Source: an uncultured Roseburia sp. (lineage in GTDB: Bacteria > Bacillota > Clostridia > Lachnospirales > Lachnospiraceae). From it: a DNA stretch of 64,000 nt. This document shows, one piece after another, positions 45,903 to 54,673 of the stretch (position 1 is the first letter of the stretch; every line of letters begins with the position of its first letter). The position numbers and the translations under genes are program-made. The stretch spans positions 94,324 to 158,323 of the forward strand of contig CANSKO010000003.1 of the NCBI GenBank assembly GCA_947647505.1, written 5' to 3'. The notes under the pieces were generated by a model that saw only the letters and a program-made list of their open reading frames with translations, ran no database searches and was not told where the DNA came from.

Positions 45903-45935
45903 TTTGGAGATACTGGCGCATGCCGTATCTCCAAA
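45903..45935 (+). other. Hairpin in the secY-adk spacer
   Basis: TTTGGAGATAC (45903-45913) pairs perfectly with GTATCTCCAAA (45925-45935), with a further GGC/GCC inside the loop. No T-run follows, so it is probably an mRNA-processing or attenuation element rather than a full terminator. Confidence 0.6.
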
Positions 45936-46022
45936 CGTGTCTAAATTATGGCATAAATGCGCTGTCGGCATGCCGGCAGGAAATGCGGCGGCGTTTTAAG
46001 AAGAAACGGGAGGATACATGTT

Positions 46023-46667
46023 ATGAAAATCATAATGCTGGGCGCGCCCGGAGCGGGAAAAGGCACGCAGGCGAAGCAGATTGCGGAAAAATATCGGATT
46101 CCGCATATTTCAACCGGAGACATCTTCCGGGCGAATATAAAAGACGGAACAGAGCTTGGGAAAAAGGCAAAGGAATATATGGATCAGGGCCTGTTGGTTC
46201 CGGATGAGCTGACGGTTGCTTTAGTGGCGGATCGGATCGTAGAGGAGGATTGCAGGGACGGCTTTGTGCTGGACGGATTTCCGCGGACGATTCCGCAGGC
46301 GAAGGCGCTGGATGCGGCGTTGGAGAAAATGGGAGAAAAAATTGACTTTGCGATTGACGTGGACGTATCGGATGAGAGCATCATAAACCGCATGAGCGGC
46401 AGACGGGCCTGTTTAAACTGTGGCGCGACATATCATATCGTAAGCATTCCCACAAAAGAAGAGGGCATCTGCGACAAGTGCAAAAATCCCGTTGTGCTGC
46501 GGGATGACGATAAACCGGAAACGGTGCAGAAGCGGCTTGGCGTATACCATGAGCAGACGCAGCCGTTAATTGAATATTACAGCGGGCAGGGGATTTTAAG
46601 GTCGGTAGACGGCATGCGCAACATGCAGGATGTATTTGAAGACATTGTCCGGATACTGGGAGCTTAA
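46023..46667 (+). CDS. adk: Adenylate kinase, zinc-lid form
   Basis: This enzyme catalyses ATP + AMP to 2 ADP in the cytoplasm. It is 214 aa. The P-loop GAPGAGKGTQA, the FPRTIPQA AMP site and the lid with four cysteines (CLNC ... CDKC) for structural zinc are all present. ATG 46023 is used; the frame upstream to 45957 runs through the spacer. Confidence 0.97.
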   Translation: MKIIMLGAPGAGKGTQAKQIAEKYRIPHISTGDIFRANIKDGTELGKKAKEYMDQGLLVPDELTVALVADRIVEEDCRDGFVLDGFPRTIPQAKALDAALEKMGEKIDFAIDVDVSDESIINRMSGRRACLNCGATYHIVSIPTKEEGICDKCKNPVVLRDDDKPETVQKRLGVYHEQTQPLIEYYSGQGILRSVDGMRNMQDVFEDIVRILGA

Positions 46668-46670
46668 CAT

Positions 46671-47471
46671 ATGCCGGTCACAATCAAATCAGCCCGTGAA
46701 ATTGAACTGATGAGAGCGGCGGGCAGGATCCTTGGGAAGATACATCAGGATTTGGGAAAAGAATTAAAGCCGGGAATGACTACATTAGAGATTGATCGCC
46801 TGGGTGAAGAGATGATTCGAAGCTATGGCTGCATCCCTTCTTTTAAAAATTATCAGGGATATCCCGCATCGGTCTGCGTTTCCGTAAATGACGAGGTAGT
46901 GCATGGCATTCCATCCGACAGGCGCGCGCTTGAAGAAGGCGATATCGTGAGTCTGGATATGGGCGTGATTTATAAGGGCTATCATTCGGACGCGGCAAGG
47001 ACGCATGGGATTGGAGCGATCAGCAAAGCGGCGGAGGAGCTGATTTTGCGCACGAGAGAGTGCTTTTTCTCCGGCATCCGTTATGCCGTGGCGGGCTGTT
47101 ATCTGCATCAGATATCGGCTGCGATTCACGCGTGCGCCGACCGCTATCGTTATGGCGTTGTGCGGGATCTGGTGGGGCATGGAATTGGATCGCATCTTCA
47201 TGAACCGCCTCAGGTGCCGAATTTTAAAAAGCGTTCCAGAGGCATCCGGCTTCGTCCCGGAATGACGTTGGCGATAGAGCCAATGATCAATGAAGGAAGC
47301 GGCAGCGTCGAATGGCTGGAGGACGGCTGGACGGTTGTTACGCGTGATGGAAAATGGTCGGCGCATTATGAGAACACGATACTGATTACGAAGGGCGAGC
47401 CTGAGATTTTATCCATAACGGAAGATGAGATTACAGAAGGAATCTGGATACCGAAAGGGGCGGCGGAATGA
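46671..47471 (+). CDS. map: Methionine aminopeptidase, type I
   Basis: This enzyme removes the starting Met from new proteins. It is 266 aa. All metal ligands are visible: the Asp in SLDMGVIYKG, Asp in GYHSDAARTHG, His in VGHGIGSHLHE, Glu in AIEPMINEG and Glu in HYENTI; the substrate His is in VVHGIP. The C-terminus is about 15 residues longer than most. Its stop overlaps the next gene as ATGA. Confidence 0.96.
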   Translation: MPVTIKSAREIELMRAAGRILGKIHQDLGKELKPGMTTLEIDRLGEEMIRSYGCIPSFKNYQGYPASVCVSVNDEVVHGIPSDRRALEEGDIVSLDMGVIYKGYHSDAARTHGIGAISKAAEELILRTRECFFSGIRYAVAGCYLHQISAAIHACADRYRYGVVRDLVGHGIGSHLHEPPQVPNFKKRSRGIRLRPGMTLAIEPMINEGSGSVEWLEDGWTVVTRDGKWSAHYENTILITKGEPEILSITEDEITEGIWIPKGAAE

Positions 47472-47728
47472 TCGAATTTGCGAAATCGTTGTCCGGGCAT
47501 GATAAGGACCGGATGTATCTGATCTGGAAAAAAGAAGAGCGGTTTGCATATCTGGTGGATGGAAAAACGCACACCGTGGCAAATCCCAAAAAAAAGAATG
47601 TACGACATTACCAGGTGATAAAACACCTTCCGGAACAGGTTCGGATGCGCTTTCCACAGAGCGGTCCGATTACGGATGATGTCATACGCGGGGCAGTCAG
47701 AGAATATGAACGTTCAATCAATAAGTAG
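47468..47728 (+). CDS. KOW-domain RNA-binding protein
   Basis: The protein is 86 aa. Its start (SLSGHDKDRMYLIWKKEERFAYLVDGKTHTVANPKKKNVRHYQ) matches the small KOW/L14e-like proteins encoded between map and infA in many Clostridia and Bacilli. It is probably a ribosome-associated RNA binder; its precise role is unknown. Its ATG overlaps the map stop. Confidence 0.85.
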   Translation: MIEFAKSLSGHDKDRMYLIWKKEERFAYLVDGKTHTVANPKKKNVRHYQVIKHLPEQVRMRFPQSGPITDDVIRGAVREYERSINK

Positions 47729-47740
47729 GAGGCAATAAAC

Positions 47741-47959
47741 ATGTCAAAAGCAGATGTAATCGAAGTAGAAGGAAAAGTAGTTGAGAAGCTCCCAAACGCC
47801 ATGTTTCAGGTGGAATTGGAAAACGGCCATAAAATCCTGGCGCATATCAGCGGAAAGCTTCGCATGAATTTTATCCGCATTTTACCGGGCGATAAAGTTA
47901 CGATCGAGATGTCTCCCTATGATCTGACGAAAGGAAGGATCATCTGGAGAGATAAGTAA
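47741..47959 (+). CDS. infA: Translation initiation factor IF-1
   Basis: IF-1 is an OB-fold factor that blocks the 30S A site during initiation. It is 72 aa ([51 protein letters not shown]). AGGAGG lies about 8 bases upstream. Confidence 0.97.
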   Translation: MSKADVIEVEGKVVEKLPNAMFQVELENGHKILAHISGKLRMNFIRILPGDKVTIEMSPYDLTKGRIIWRDK

Positions 47960-47965
47960 AAGTGA

Positions 47966-47994
47966 TTGACTCTTTCCAGGCGCTGTGTTATAAT
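47966..47994 (+). promoter_or_regulatory. Internal sigma-A promoter before rpmJ
   Basis: TTGACT (47966-47971) and TATAAT (47989-47994) have a 17-base spacer, right after the infA stop. It would allow separate transcription of rpmJ and the alpha operon (rpsM to rplQ). Confidence 0.88.
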
Positions 47995-48072
47995 ACGATA
48001 CGTATGTTTTTAGGAATTTATAAATACGAAGAGCAGACGGCAAAAGCTGTGTGCAGGAAAGGAGGATTTTCC

Positions 48073-48186
48073 GTGAAAGTAAGATCATCAGTTAAGCCTA
48101 TGTGTGAAAAATGCAAGGTTATCAAACGAAAAGGAAGCATTCGGATTATTTGTGAAAATCCAAAACACAAACAGAGACAGGGCTGA
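48073..48186 (+). CDS. rpmJ: 50S ribosomal protein L36, zinc type
   Basis: This is a 37-aa zinc-ribbon protein of the 50S. The ligands CEKC, C and H are all kept ([25 protein letters not shown]), so it is the C+ form. GTG 48073 follows AAGGAGG; it was hidden in a longer frame. Confidence 0.95.
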   Translation: MKVRSSVKPMCEKCKVIKRKGSIRIICENPKHKQRQG

Positions 48187-48478
48187 TTTTTTCCTGTCCG
48201 GTCAATTATGTGCGGCTGCAGCGGAAACAGGTCAAAACAGGCGTTTTCGCTGTTCATAATATGCGGTACGCAGGTACTGCGCATGTCTGCATACGGATTT
48301 AACATACCGGAATCCGATTCAGACGTCTTTTGATTTTAAGTGATGAAAGGCAGTTGGCGCATGCACAACATTTCAGGCCGGGGAACCGGAGCTGCATGGA
48401 GCGCTGCCGGAGACAGAATCGTCCCGGAAGGAAACGGCCGGGGCTGTGTAGAGAATTTATATGGAGGTGCAACGACGA
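48187..48478 (+). promoter_or_regulatory. Leader/spacer before rpsM, no gene
   Basis: These 292 bases between rpmJ and rpsM hold no convincing gene. Short inverted segments occur (for example GCGGTACGCAG/CTGCGC near 48262-48282 and CCGGGGAACCGG near 48378). It could be a ribosomal-protein binding leader of the alpha operon, but no named motif was recognised. Confidence 0.4.
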
Positions 48479-48847
48479 ATGGCTCGTATCGCAGGTGTAG
48501 ATTTACCAAGAGAAAAGCGCGTGGAGATCGGTTTGACTTATATTTACGGAATCGGCAGATCCAGTTCGAACCGTATCCTTGCGGAGGCAAAAGTGAGTCC
48601 GGATACACGTTGTCGTGATTTGACGGATGAGGAAGTAAAAAGGATCAGCGAAGTGATCGACGCGACGCAGATGGTGGAAGGTGATCTGAGAAGAGAGATC
48701 GCGCTGAACATCAAGCGTCTTCAGGAGATTGGATGTTATCGCGGCATCCGTCACAGGAAAGGGCTTCCCGTTCGCGGACAGAATACGAAGAACAATGCGA
48801 GAACCAGAAAAGGACCGAAGAGAACGGTAGCGAACAAGAAGAAATAA
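48479..48847 (+). CDS. rpsM: 30S ribosomal protein S13
   Basis: S13 is a head protein bridging to the 50S. It is 122 aa ([27 protein letters not shown]-terminal [18 protein letters not shown]). ATG 48479 follows GGAGGTG; the frame to 48461 is not used. Confidence 0.97.
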   Translation: MARIAGVDLPREKRVEIGLTYIYGIGRSSSNRILAEAKVSPDTRCRDLTDEEVKRISEVIDATQMVEGDLRREIALNIKRLQEIGCYRGIRHRKGLPVRGQNTKNNARTRKGPKRTVANKKK

Positions 48848-48895
48848 CAGGTAAATCCGAGCAATCAATAAAGAAGAAAGTAGGTTAGTTTTATT

Positions 48896-49288
48896 ATGGC
48901 TAAAGTTACAAAAAAAGTGACAAAAAAGCGTGTTAAGAAAAACGTTGAACGAGGACAGGCACATATTCAGTCATCTTTTAACAATACCATTGTAACAATT
49001 ACGGATGCTGAAGGAAATGCATTATCATGGGCAAGCGCCGGTGGTCTGGGATTCAGAGGTTCAAGGAAATCTACTCCTTATGCTGCGCAGATGGCGGCTG
49101 AAACAGCAACCAAAGCGGCATTAATTCATGGCTTAAAATCAGTAGATGTTATGGTAAAAGGACCAGGTTCGGGAAGAGAAGCCGCAATTCGCGCCCTTTC
49201 CGCATGTGGGTTGGAAGTGACGAGCATTCGGGACGTAACGCCGGTTCCGCACAACGGGTGCCGTCCGCCAAAACGCAGAAGAGTTTAA
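48896..49288 (+). CDS. rpsK: 30S ribosomal protein S11
   Basis: S11 is a platform protein near the exit-site mRNA. It is 130 aa ([15 protein letters not shown]; ending [18 protein letters not shown]). Confidence 0.97.
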   Translation: MAKVTKKVTKKRVKKNVERGQAHIQSSFNNTIVTITDAEGNALSWASAGGLGFRGSRKSTPYAAQMAAETATKAALIHGLKSVDVMVKGPGSGREAAIRALSACGLEVTSIRDVTPVPHNGCRPPKRRRV

Positions 49289-49318
49289 TCAGCAGTCTAA
49301 CAGGAGGGATAGTCTAAA

Positions 49319-49912
49319 ATGGCAGTAAACAGAGTTCCTATTCTTAAAAGATGCAGATCGCTTGGTTTAGATCCGGTATATTTAGGAATAGATAAAAAAT
49401 CAAACAGAGAGTTAAGAAGAGCGAACAGAAAAGTTTCCGAATACGGACTTCAGTTAAGAGAGAAGCAGAAAGCAAAGTTCATCTATGGCGTACTGGAAAA
49501 GCCGTTCCATAATTATTATGAGAAGGCGGACCGGATGAAGGGCATGACGGGTGAAAACCTGATGACGATGCTGGAGAGCCGGTTGGACAACGTGATTTTC
49601 CGTATGGGATTTGCGAGAACCAGAAGGGAATCCAGACAGGTCGTAGGCCATAAGTTCGTAACGGTAAATGGAAGATGCGTAAAAGTTCCGTCCTACAGGG
49701 TAAAAGCCGGTGACGAAATCGAAATCAGAGAAAAGAGCAAAGGACTTCAGAGATTTAAGGATATCATGGAAGTAACAGGCGGAAGGCTGGTTCCGGAATG
49801 GCTTGACGTAGATCAGGAGAACTTAAAGGGCACTGTAAAGGAATTGCCTTCCAGAGATCAGATCGATGTACCGGTTGACGAAATGCTTATCGTCGAGTTG
49901 TACAGCAAATAA
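49319..49912 (+). CDS. rpsD: 30S ribosomal protein S4
   Basis: S4 starts 30S assembly and in many bacteria represses its own operon. It is 197 aa with the S4 RNA-binding domain ([35 protein letters not shown]). The N-terminal zinc cysteines of the long form are absent (only one Cys), giving the C- form. Confidence 0.97.
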   Translation: MAVNRVPILKRCRSLGLDPVYLGIDKKSNRELRRANRKVSEYGLQLREKQKAKFIYGVLEKPFHNYYEKADRMKGMTGENLMTMLESRLDNVIFRMGFARTRRESRQVVGHKFVTVNGRCVKVPSYRVKAGDEIEIREKSKGLQRFKDIMEVTGGRLVPEWLDVDQENLKGTVKELPSRDQIDVPVDEMLIVELYSK

Positions 49913-49965
49913 TCCGAATCCGGCAGATTGAGATAGGCATATACCCGAATAAGGAGGGCTTTATA

Positions 49966-50928
49966 GTGTTCGATTTTGAAAAACCAAAAATTGAAATCGC
50001 TGAAATTGCAGAAGACAAAAAGTATGGAAGATTTGTCGTGGAGCCTCTGGAAAGAGGATATGGCACGACGCTGGGTAATTCTCTGCGCAGGATTATGCTC
50101 TCTTCCTTACCGGGTGCAGCGGTAAGCCAGGTAAAAATCGACGGCGTGTTACACGAGTTCAGTTCGATACCCGGCGTAAAAGAAGATGTGACTGAAATTG
50201 TCATGAACATTAAGAATCTTGCACTTAAAAACACATGTCCGACAGATGAGCCGAAAGTTGCTTACATCGAATTTGAGGGTGAAGGAGTTGTTACGGCTGC
50301 CGATATTCAGGCAGACCCGGATATTCAGATCTTAAATCCGGATTTGGTCATTGCGAACTTAAACGGAGGCGCTGACTGCAAGCTGTATATGGAACTGACG
50401 ATCAGCAAAGGCAGAGGCTATGTCAGCGCGGAGAAGAACAAATCGGAAGACGTGCCGATCGGCGTGATTGCGATTGATTCTATTTATACGCCTGTAGAGC
50501 GTGTGAACCTGACGGTAGAAAATACCCGTGTAGGGCAGATCACGGATTACGATAAGCTTACGCTGGACGTATTTACAAACGGAACGCTGGAGCCGGACGA
50601 GGCGGTCAGCCTTGCGGCAAAGGTGTTGAGCGAGCATTTGAATCTCTTTATCAATCTTTCTGAGACGGCTATGGCGGCGGAAGTCATGGTAGAAAAGGAA
50701 GACGACGCCAAAGGCAAGGTTCTGGAAATGAACATTGACGAGCTGGAGCTGTCCGTGCGTTCTTACAACTGCTTAAAGCGGGCGGGAATCAATACGGTGG
50801 AAGAGTTGACGAATCGGACGCCGGAAGATATGATGAAGGTTCGAAACCTTGGACGCAAGTCTCTGGAAGAAGTGCTTGCAAAATTAAAAGAGCTGGGTCT
50901 TCAGCTGAATCAAAGCGAAGATATCTGA
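49966..50928 (+). CDS. rpoA: RNA polymerase alpha subunit
   Basis: The alpha dimer starts RNA polymerase assembly. It is 320 aa: N-terminal assembly domain ([23 protein letters not shown]), then linker, then C-terminal domain ([26 protein letters not shown] ... [16 protein letters not shown]) that touches UP elements and activators. The GTG start follows AAGGAGG. Confidence 0.97.
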   Translation: MFDFEKPKIEIAEIAEDKKYGRFVVEPLERGYGTTLGNSLRRIMLSSLPGAAVSQVKIDGVLHEFSSIPGVKEDVTEIVMNIKNLALKNTCPTDEPKVAYIEFEGEGVVTAADIQADPDIQILNPDLVIANLNGGADCKLYMELTISKGRGYVSAEKNKSEDVPIGVIAIDSIYTPVERVNLTVENTRVGQITDYDKLTLDVFTNGTLEPDEAVSLAAKVLSEHLNLFINLSETAMAAEVMVEKEDDAKGKVLEMNIDELELSVRSYNCLKRAGINTVEELTNRTPEDMMKVRNLGRKSLEEVLAKLKELGLQLNQSEDI

Positions 50929-51072
50929 TAAAAGAAAACGGCTGATTCCGTAAGCCCAAAGAGCGGGAAGACGTCGGCTCCATGGCAGAGTGGAGGCAAC
51001 TATACAGGATGGCATTCGGTCAGTAAGCCCAAAGCGCGTACCGGGTGTTCCACAAAACGGAGGTATAACATC

Positions 51073-51609
51073 ATGGCACATTACAGAAAATTAAGCAGAA
51101 CGTCGTCTCAGAGAAAGGCATTGCTGCGGGGACAGGTGACGGCACTGATTCATAATGGAAGAATCATTACGACGGAAGCAAAGGCAAAAGAAGTTCGTAA
51201 AATTGCCGAAGGCGTCATTGCAAGAGCCATTCGGGCAGGAGAGGACTACGAAGAGGTTACGGTACAGGCAAAGGTTCCGCGTAAAGATAAAGATGGAAAG
51301 CGCGTAAAAGAAGTGGTAGACGGAAAACGCGTTACCATATATGACACCGTGGAAAAGACGATCAAGAAGGATCTTCCGTCTAGGCTGCATGCCAGAAGAG
51401 AGATTTTGAAAGTGCTTTATCCGGTGACGGAAGTGCCCAAAGAAGGGCCGGGCAGGAAGAAGAATACGAAAAAAGTCGATCTCGTTGCGAAATTATTTGA
51501 CGAAATTGCTCCGAAGTATAAAGATCGCAATGGCGGATATACGAGAATCGTCAAGATTGGACAGCGGAAAGGCGACGGCGCGTTGGAAGTCCTCTTAGAG
51601 CTTGTATAA
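51073..51609 (+). CDS. rplQ: 50S ribosomal protein L17, enlarged
   Basis: L17 is near the tunnel exit. It is 178 aa against about 115-120 usual. The conserved ends (HYRKLSRTSSQRKALLRGQVTALI; GGYTRIVKIGQRKGDGALEVLLELV) frame an insertion of about 55 residues rich in Lys and charged residues (from the PRKDKDGKRVKEVVDG region to RKKNTKKVDLV). I know such long L17 proteins from Lachnospiraceae. The 144-bp gap after rpoA has a repeated 12-base sequence GTAAGCCCAAAG at 50950 and 51023. Last gene of the cluster. Confidence 0.95.
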   Translation: MAHYRKLSRTSSQRKALLRGQVTALIHNGRIITTEAKAKEVRKIAEGVIARAIRAGEDYEEVTVQAKVPRKDKDGKRVKEVVDGKRVTIYDTVEKTIKKDLPSRLHARREILKVLYPVTEVPKEGPGRKKNTKKVDLVAKLFDEIAPKYKDRNGGYTRIVKIGQRKGDGALEVLLELV

Positions 51610-51616
51610 GATTTGA

Positions 51617-51645
51617 AAACTCCGGTTTGATACCGGAGTTTTTTA
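51617..51645 (+). terminator. Intrinsic terminator of the ribosomal supercluster
   Basis: A 10-bp stem (AAACTCCGGT/ACCGGAGTTT, 51617-51626 and 51632-51641) with a 5-base loop is followed by more T. Confidence 0.9.
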
Positions 51646-51704
51646 TCCTGTTTGAGAAAAAGGGGCATTGCCATAGATTTACGCCTGCGCAAAAGGAGGA
51701 GGAA

Positions 51705-52475
51705 ATGTTACCGAAATTATTTTCGATTGGGCCGTTTACCGTATACAGCTATGGGCTGATGACGGCCATTGGCATTCTTCTGGCGATATGGCTTGGAGAA
51801 TATCAGGTGAAGAAGACAAAGCTTGCGGAAGAAGGATTTCTGATCGGCATGGGCATTGCCTGCGTCATTGGCGGGTATGCGTCTTCCAAGCTTTTGTTCT
51901 GGATTACGATTTTGCCGCAGATCATTGAAAATCCGGCCGTTATGCTGGATCTCTCCAGCGGCTACGTCGTTATTGGCGGGCTGATCGGCGGCGTTTTAAC
52001 GGGATATTTGTATTGCAGGTGGAAGAAAACAGATTTTTGGAAGGTATTTGACCTCGTCATTCCCTATGTTGCGCTGGCGCAGTGTCTTGGGAGAATTGGA
52101 TGCTTTCTTGCAGGATGCTGTTACGGTTATCCGACAGAGGGGGTATGCGGCGTTGCATTTCACAATTCCATGTATGCTCCCGTGGGCGTTAAACTATTTC
52201 CGATTCAGCTTGTATCGGCGGGACTGAATATGCTGAACTTTTTGTTCCTGTATCTGCTCTGGAAGAAAGCGAGCCGGAAAACGGGAATAACCGGCGCGGC
52301 ATTTATTGTGACATACAGCGTGGGACGTTTTTTTCTGGAATTTTTTCGGGGAGATCTGGAAAGGGGAACGGTCGGCGCACTGTCAACGTCGCAGTTTCTT
52401 TCTGTATTTACGCTGCTTGCGGGGCTTCTTATTTTATTGTATCGGTGGAAGCGAAACGCAGCCGTTACGCCGTAA
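51705..52475 (+). CDS. lgt: Prolipoprotein diacylglyceryl transferase
   Basis: Lgt moves a diacylglyceryl group from phosphatidylglycerol onto the lipobox Cys of prolipoproteins. It is 256 aa and has about seven membrane helices. The Lgt signature GRIGCFLAGCCYG and the later RFFLEFFRGDLERG with its conserved Arg are present. ATG 51705 follows AAAGGAGGAGG; the frame back to 51627 overlaps the terminator. Its end nearly meets the convergent kinase gene. Confidence 0.94.
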   Translation: MLPKLFSIGPFTVYSYGLMTAIGILLAIWLGEYQVKKTKLAEEGFLIGMGIACVIGGYASSKLLFWITILPQIIENPAVMLDLSSGYVVIGGLIGGVLTGYLYCRWKKTDFWKVFDLVIPYVALAQCLGRIGCFLAGCCYGYPTEGVCGVAFHNSMYAPVGVKLFPIQLVSAGLNMLNFLFLYLLWKKASRKTGITGAAFIVTYSVGRFFLEFFRGDLERGTVGALSTSQFLSVFTLLAGLLILLYRWKRNAAVTP

Positions 52476-52495
52476 GCTGTTTTTGGGCGAAAGAC

Positions 52496-52528
52496 CAGCC
52501 AGAAGGCGCATTATTCGCTTTCTGGCTG
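52496..52528. terminator. Hairpin between convergent lgt and kinase ends
   Basis: CAGCCAGAAGGCG (52496-52508) pairs with CGCTTTCTGGCTG (52516-52528) with one G-T pair and a 7-base loop. The kinase stop codon (52511-52513) is in the loop. No clear T-run. Confidence 0.7.
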
Positions 52529-53941
52529 AGAAAGCGGCAGAGAAAAGATAAATTCCGTGCCGACGCCTTCCGTGCTGATTACGTTGATATGTTCTTTGTG
52601 TGACTGGATGATCTCTTTTACAATCGAGAGACCAAGACCAGTCCCTTTTTTATCTTTGCCGCGCGAAATATCGGATTTATAAAACCGTTCCCAGATTTTT
52701 CCGAGGCTTTCTTTGGGAATGCCAATGCCGGAATCTTTTACGGAAAGAAAAATCTTTTCGTTTTTTACCGTAGTTTCAATGGTAATGACGGAATCGGAAT
52801 GTGAAAATTTGATGGCATTGTCGATCAGGTTGTAGATCACGCGCTGTATCTTATCATTATCCGCCCGCGCAAACAGCGTCTGGCCGGTCAGAATCAATTC
52901 AAACGAAATCCGTTTTTGCTTGCAGATGCCTTCAAAAGTGCGGGCCGTCATTTTGATCATATTGTTGACGTCAAATGAGGTCAGGTTTAACAGGGCGGCA
53001 TGCTTGCCGTACGTATTCAATTCCAGAAGGCTGGCCGTTAGCTTATTCAGGCGTTCCGTTTCAAACAAAATGATATTCAGATATTTTTCCTGATAGTCGG
53101 GCGGGATGGTTCCGTCAAGCATGGCTTCGACATAACCTTTAATAGACGTTAAAGGGGAGCGGAAGTCATGCGAAACATTGGATACAAATTTGCGCTGATC
53201 TTCTTCGAGCGTTTGCAGCTCCGTCGCCATATACGTCAATGTAGCAGCCAGACTGCCAAATTCGTCATTGGAATGAACGTGAATCGGATGGTCAAATTTG
53301 CCGGAAGCATAGGCTTTTGCAGCTTTTGTGATTTTCTTAAGGGGCAGAAGCGCCGTGCAGGAAAACAGGGAAAGCAGCAGCAGGGCGGCAAACAGCAGGA
53401 TGACAAGCAGAAGATAGGAAAGCTCCAGCAGTTCGTCCGTGTAGGAATGTAAAATATGCATCGGCTTATGTATGACGATATAGTTTTTGATTTTGTAGTG
53501 GACGGAAACCGGCGCATAGACGCTTAACTGCGCTTCGTTGAAATAGTCGTAAAAAAAGCCGGTCTGGTAATATCCGTTTCTGAAATCGCTGATATTAAAT
53601 CCGTCGATGGATGCAATGCTTTCGATATCCGTAAGATCGGAGGCGTTTTTGGAATTCAGCAGGATGTTGCCTTTGGCGTCGATGACCCAGATCTGTGTGG
53701 AAAGGTACGCATCCAGCGCCTTTAACCGTTCTTTGAAATCGTCCAGCGTAATATTGCTGTTGTAATAGCTTACGGCATAGTCGGATGCGATCAGATTGGC
53801 CTCTTTGTACAACTGAGAAGCTTCTTTTTCCTGAATATAATCCGCAAACAGACGCGGAGTCAGCGTGGAAATCAAAAGAAAGCCGAGCAGGACAAACAGT
53901 AAATAGCCGGAAAGCAGTCTTGCAAACAGGGTAATTCTCAT
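52511..53941 (-). CDS. Membrane sensor histidine kinase (HAMP-HisKA-HATPase)
   Basis: The protein is 476 aa. One membrane helix lies near residue 8-28, an extracellular sensor domain spans about 30-160, a second helix about 165-190, then HAMP. The HisKA box is VSNVSHDFRSPLTSIKGYVEAM (His about residue 257), followed by an ATPase domain with N box (YNLIDNAIKFS), G1 (VKDSGIGIPKE) and G2 (GKDKKGTGLGLSIVKEI). The layout is of the PhoR/WalK type. It follows the response regulator by 6 bases, so they form one unit. The signal sensed is unknown. Confidence 0.93.
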   Translation of the reverse strand: MRITLFARLLSGYLLFVLLGFLLISTLTPRLFADYIQEKEASQLYKEANLIASDYAVSYYNSNITLDDFKERLKALDAYLSTQIWVIDAKGNILLNSKNASDLTDIESIASIDGFNISDFRNGYYQTGFFYDYFNEAQLSVYAPVSVHYKIKNYIVIHKPMHILHSYTDELLELSYLLLVILLFAALLLLSLFSCTALLPLKKITKAAKAYASGKFDHPIHVHSNDEFGSLAATLTYMATELQTLEEDQRKFVSNVSHDFRSPLTSIKGYVEAMLDGTIPPDYQEKYLNIILFETERLNKLTASLLELNTYGKHAALLNLTSFDVNNMIKMTARTFEGICKQKRISFELILTGQTLFARADNDKIQRVIYNLIDNAIKFSHSDSVITIETTVKNEKIFLSVKDSGIGIPKESLGKIWERFYKSDISRGKDKKGTGLGLSIVKEIIQSHKEHINVISTEGVGTEFIFSLPLSQPESE

Positions 53942-53947
53942 CTTACG

Positions 53948-54652
53948 TCACCTGTTCACTTCGAATTTGTAGCCAATGCCCCAGACGGTTGCAATGCTCC
54001 AGGATTCGTTGTCTTTGATTTTCTCGCGGAGGCGTTTGACATGAACGTCTACGGTGCGGGTATCGCCGATGTATTCATAGCCCCAGATATGATCCAGAAG
54101 CTGCTCCCTTGTAAAGACCTGATTGGGAGACGAGGCAAGAAAGTACAAAAGCTCCAGCTCTTTCGGCGGCATATCGATCTGCTTTCCGTTGTTTAACACA
54201 GAGTAATTGGATAAATTTACGACAAGTCCCGGATATTCGGCGCATTTGACGCTCTGTGAGGATGCGTCGCCCCTTGTGGAGGGCTGATATCTCCGCAGAA
54301 CGGCTTTGACGCGCGCGACAAGCTCTTTGGAATCAAACGGCTTCATGATATAATCGTCGGCTCCAAGCTCAAGACCCAGCACCTTGTCAAAAATTTCCCC
54401 TTTGGCGGAAAGCATGATAATCGGAACGTCGGATCGGGTGCGAAGCTCTCTGCAAATCTGATAGCCGTCCATTCCAGGAAGCATTAAGTCGAGGAGAATC
54501 AGGTTTGGCGCATATTGTTCAAATGCGAGCAGCGCTTCTTCTCCGTCGTTTACGGTCTTTGTGTCAAAGCATTCCTTTGTCAGATACAGGGAAATCAGTT
54601 CGGCGATGTTGACATCGTCGTCTACAATCAGAATTTTCTGTTTTGCTGCCAT
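53948..54652 (-). CDS. OmpR/PhoB-type response regulator
   Basis: The protein is 234 aa. The receiver domain has the acidic pair (VDDDVN), the phospho-Asp in LILLDLMLPGMDG, Ser in IIMLSAKGE and Lys in MKPFD. The C-terminal winged helix is of the OmpR class (ELELLYFLASSPNQVFTREQLLDHIWGYEYIGDTRTVDVHVKRLREKI). It sits between mutS2 and its kinase, and all three are probably one transcript. The GGGAGG ribosome binding site lies 5 bases upstream. Confidence 0.94.
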   Translation of the reverse strand: MAAKQKILIVDDDVNIAELISLYLTKECFDTKTVNDGEEALLAFEQYAPNLILLDLMLPGMDGYQICRELRTRSDVPIIMLSAKGEIFDKVLGLELGADDYIMKPFDSKELVARVKAVLRRYQPSTRGDASSQSVKCAEYPGLVVNLSNYSVLNNGKQIDMPPKELELLYFLASSPNQVFTREQLLDHIWGYEYIGDTRTVDVHVKRLREKIKDNESWSIATVWGIGYKFEVNR

Positions 54653-54673
54653 AGGTACCTCCCGGTGATAATG

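Noticed and set aside
48340..48618. 92-aa frame before rpsM
   Set aside because: It overlaps rpsM in another frame and resembles no protein.
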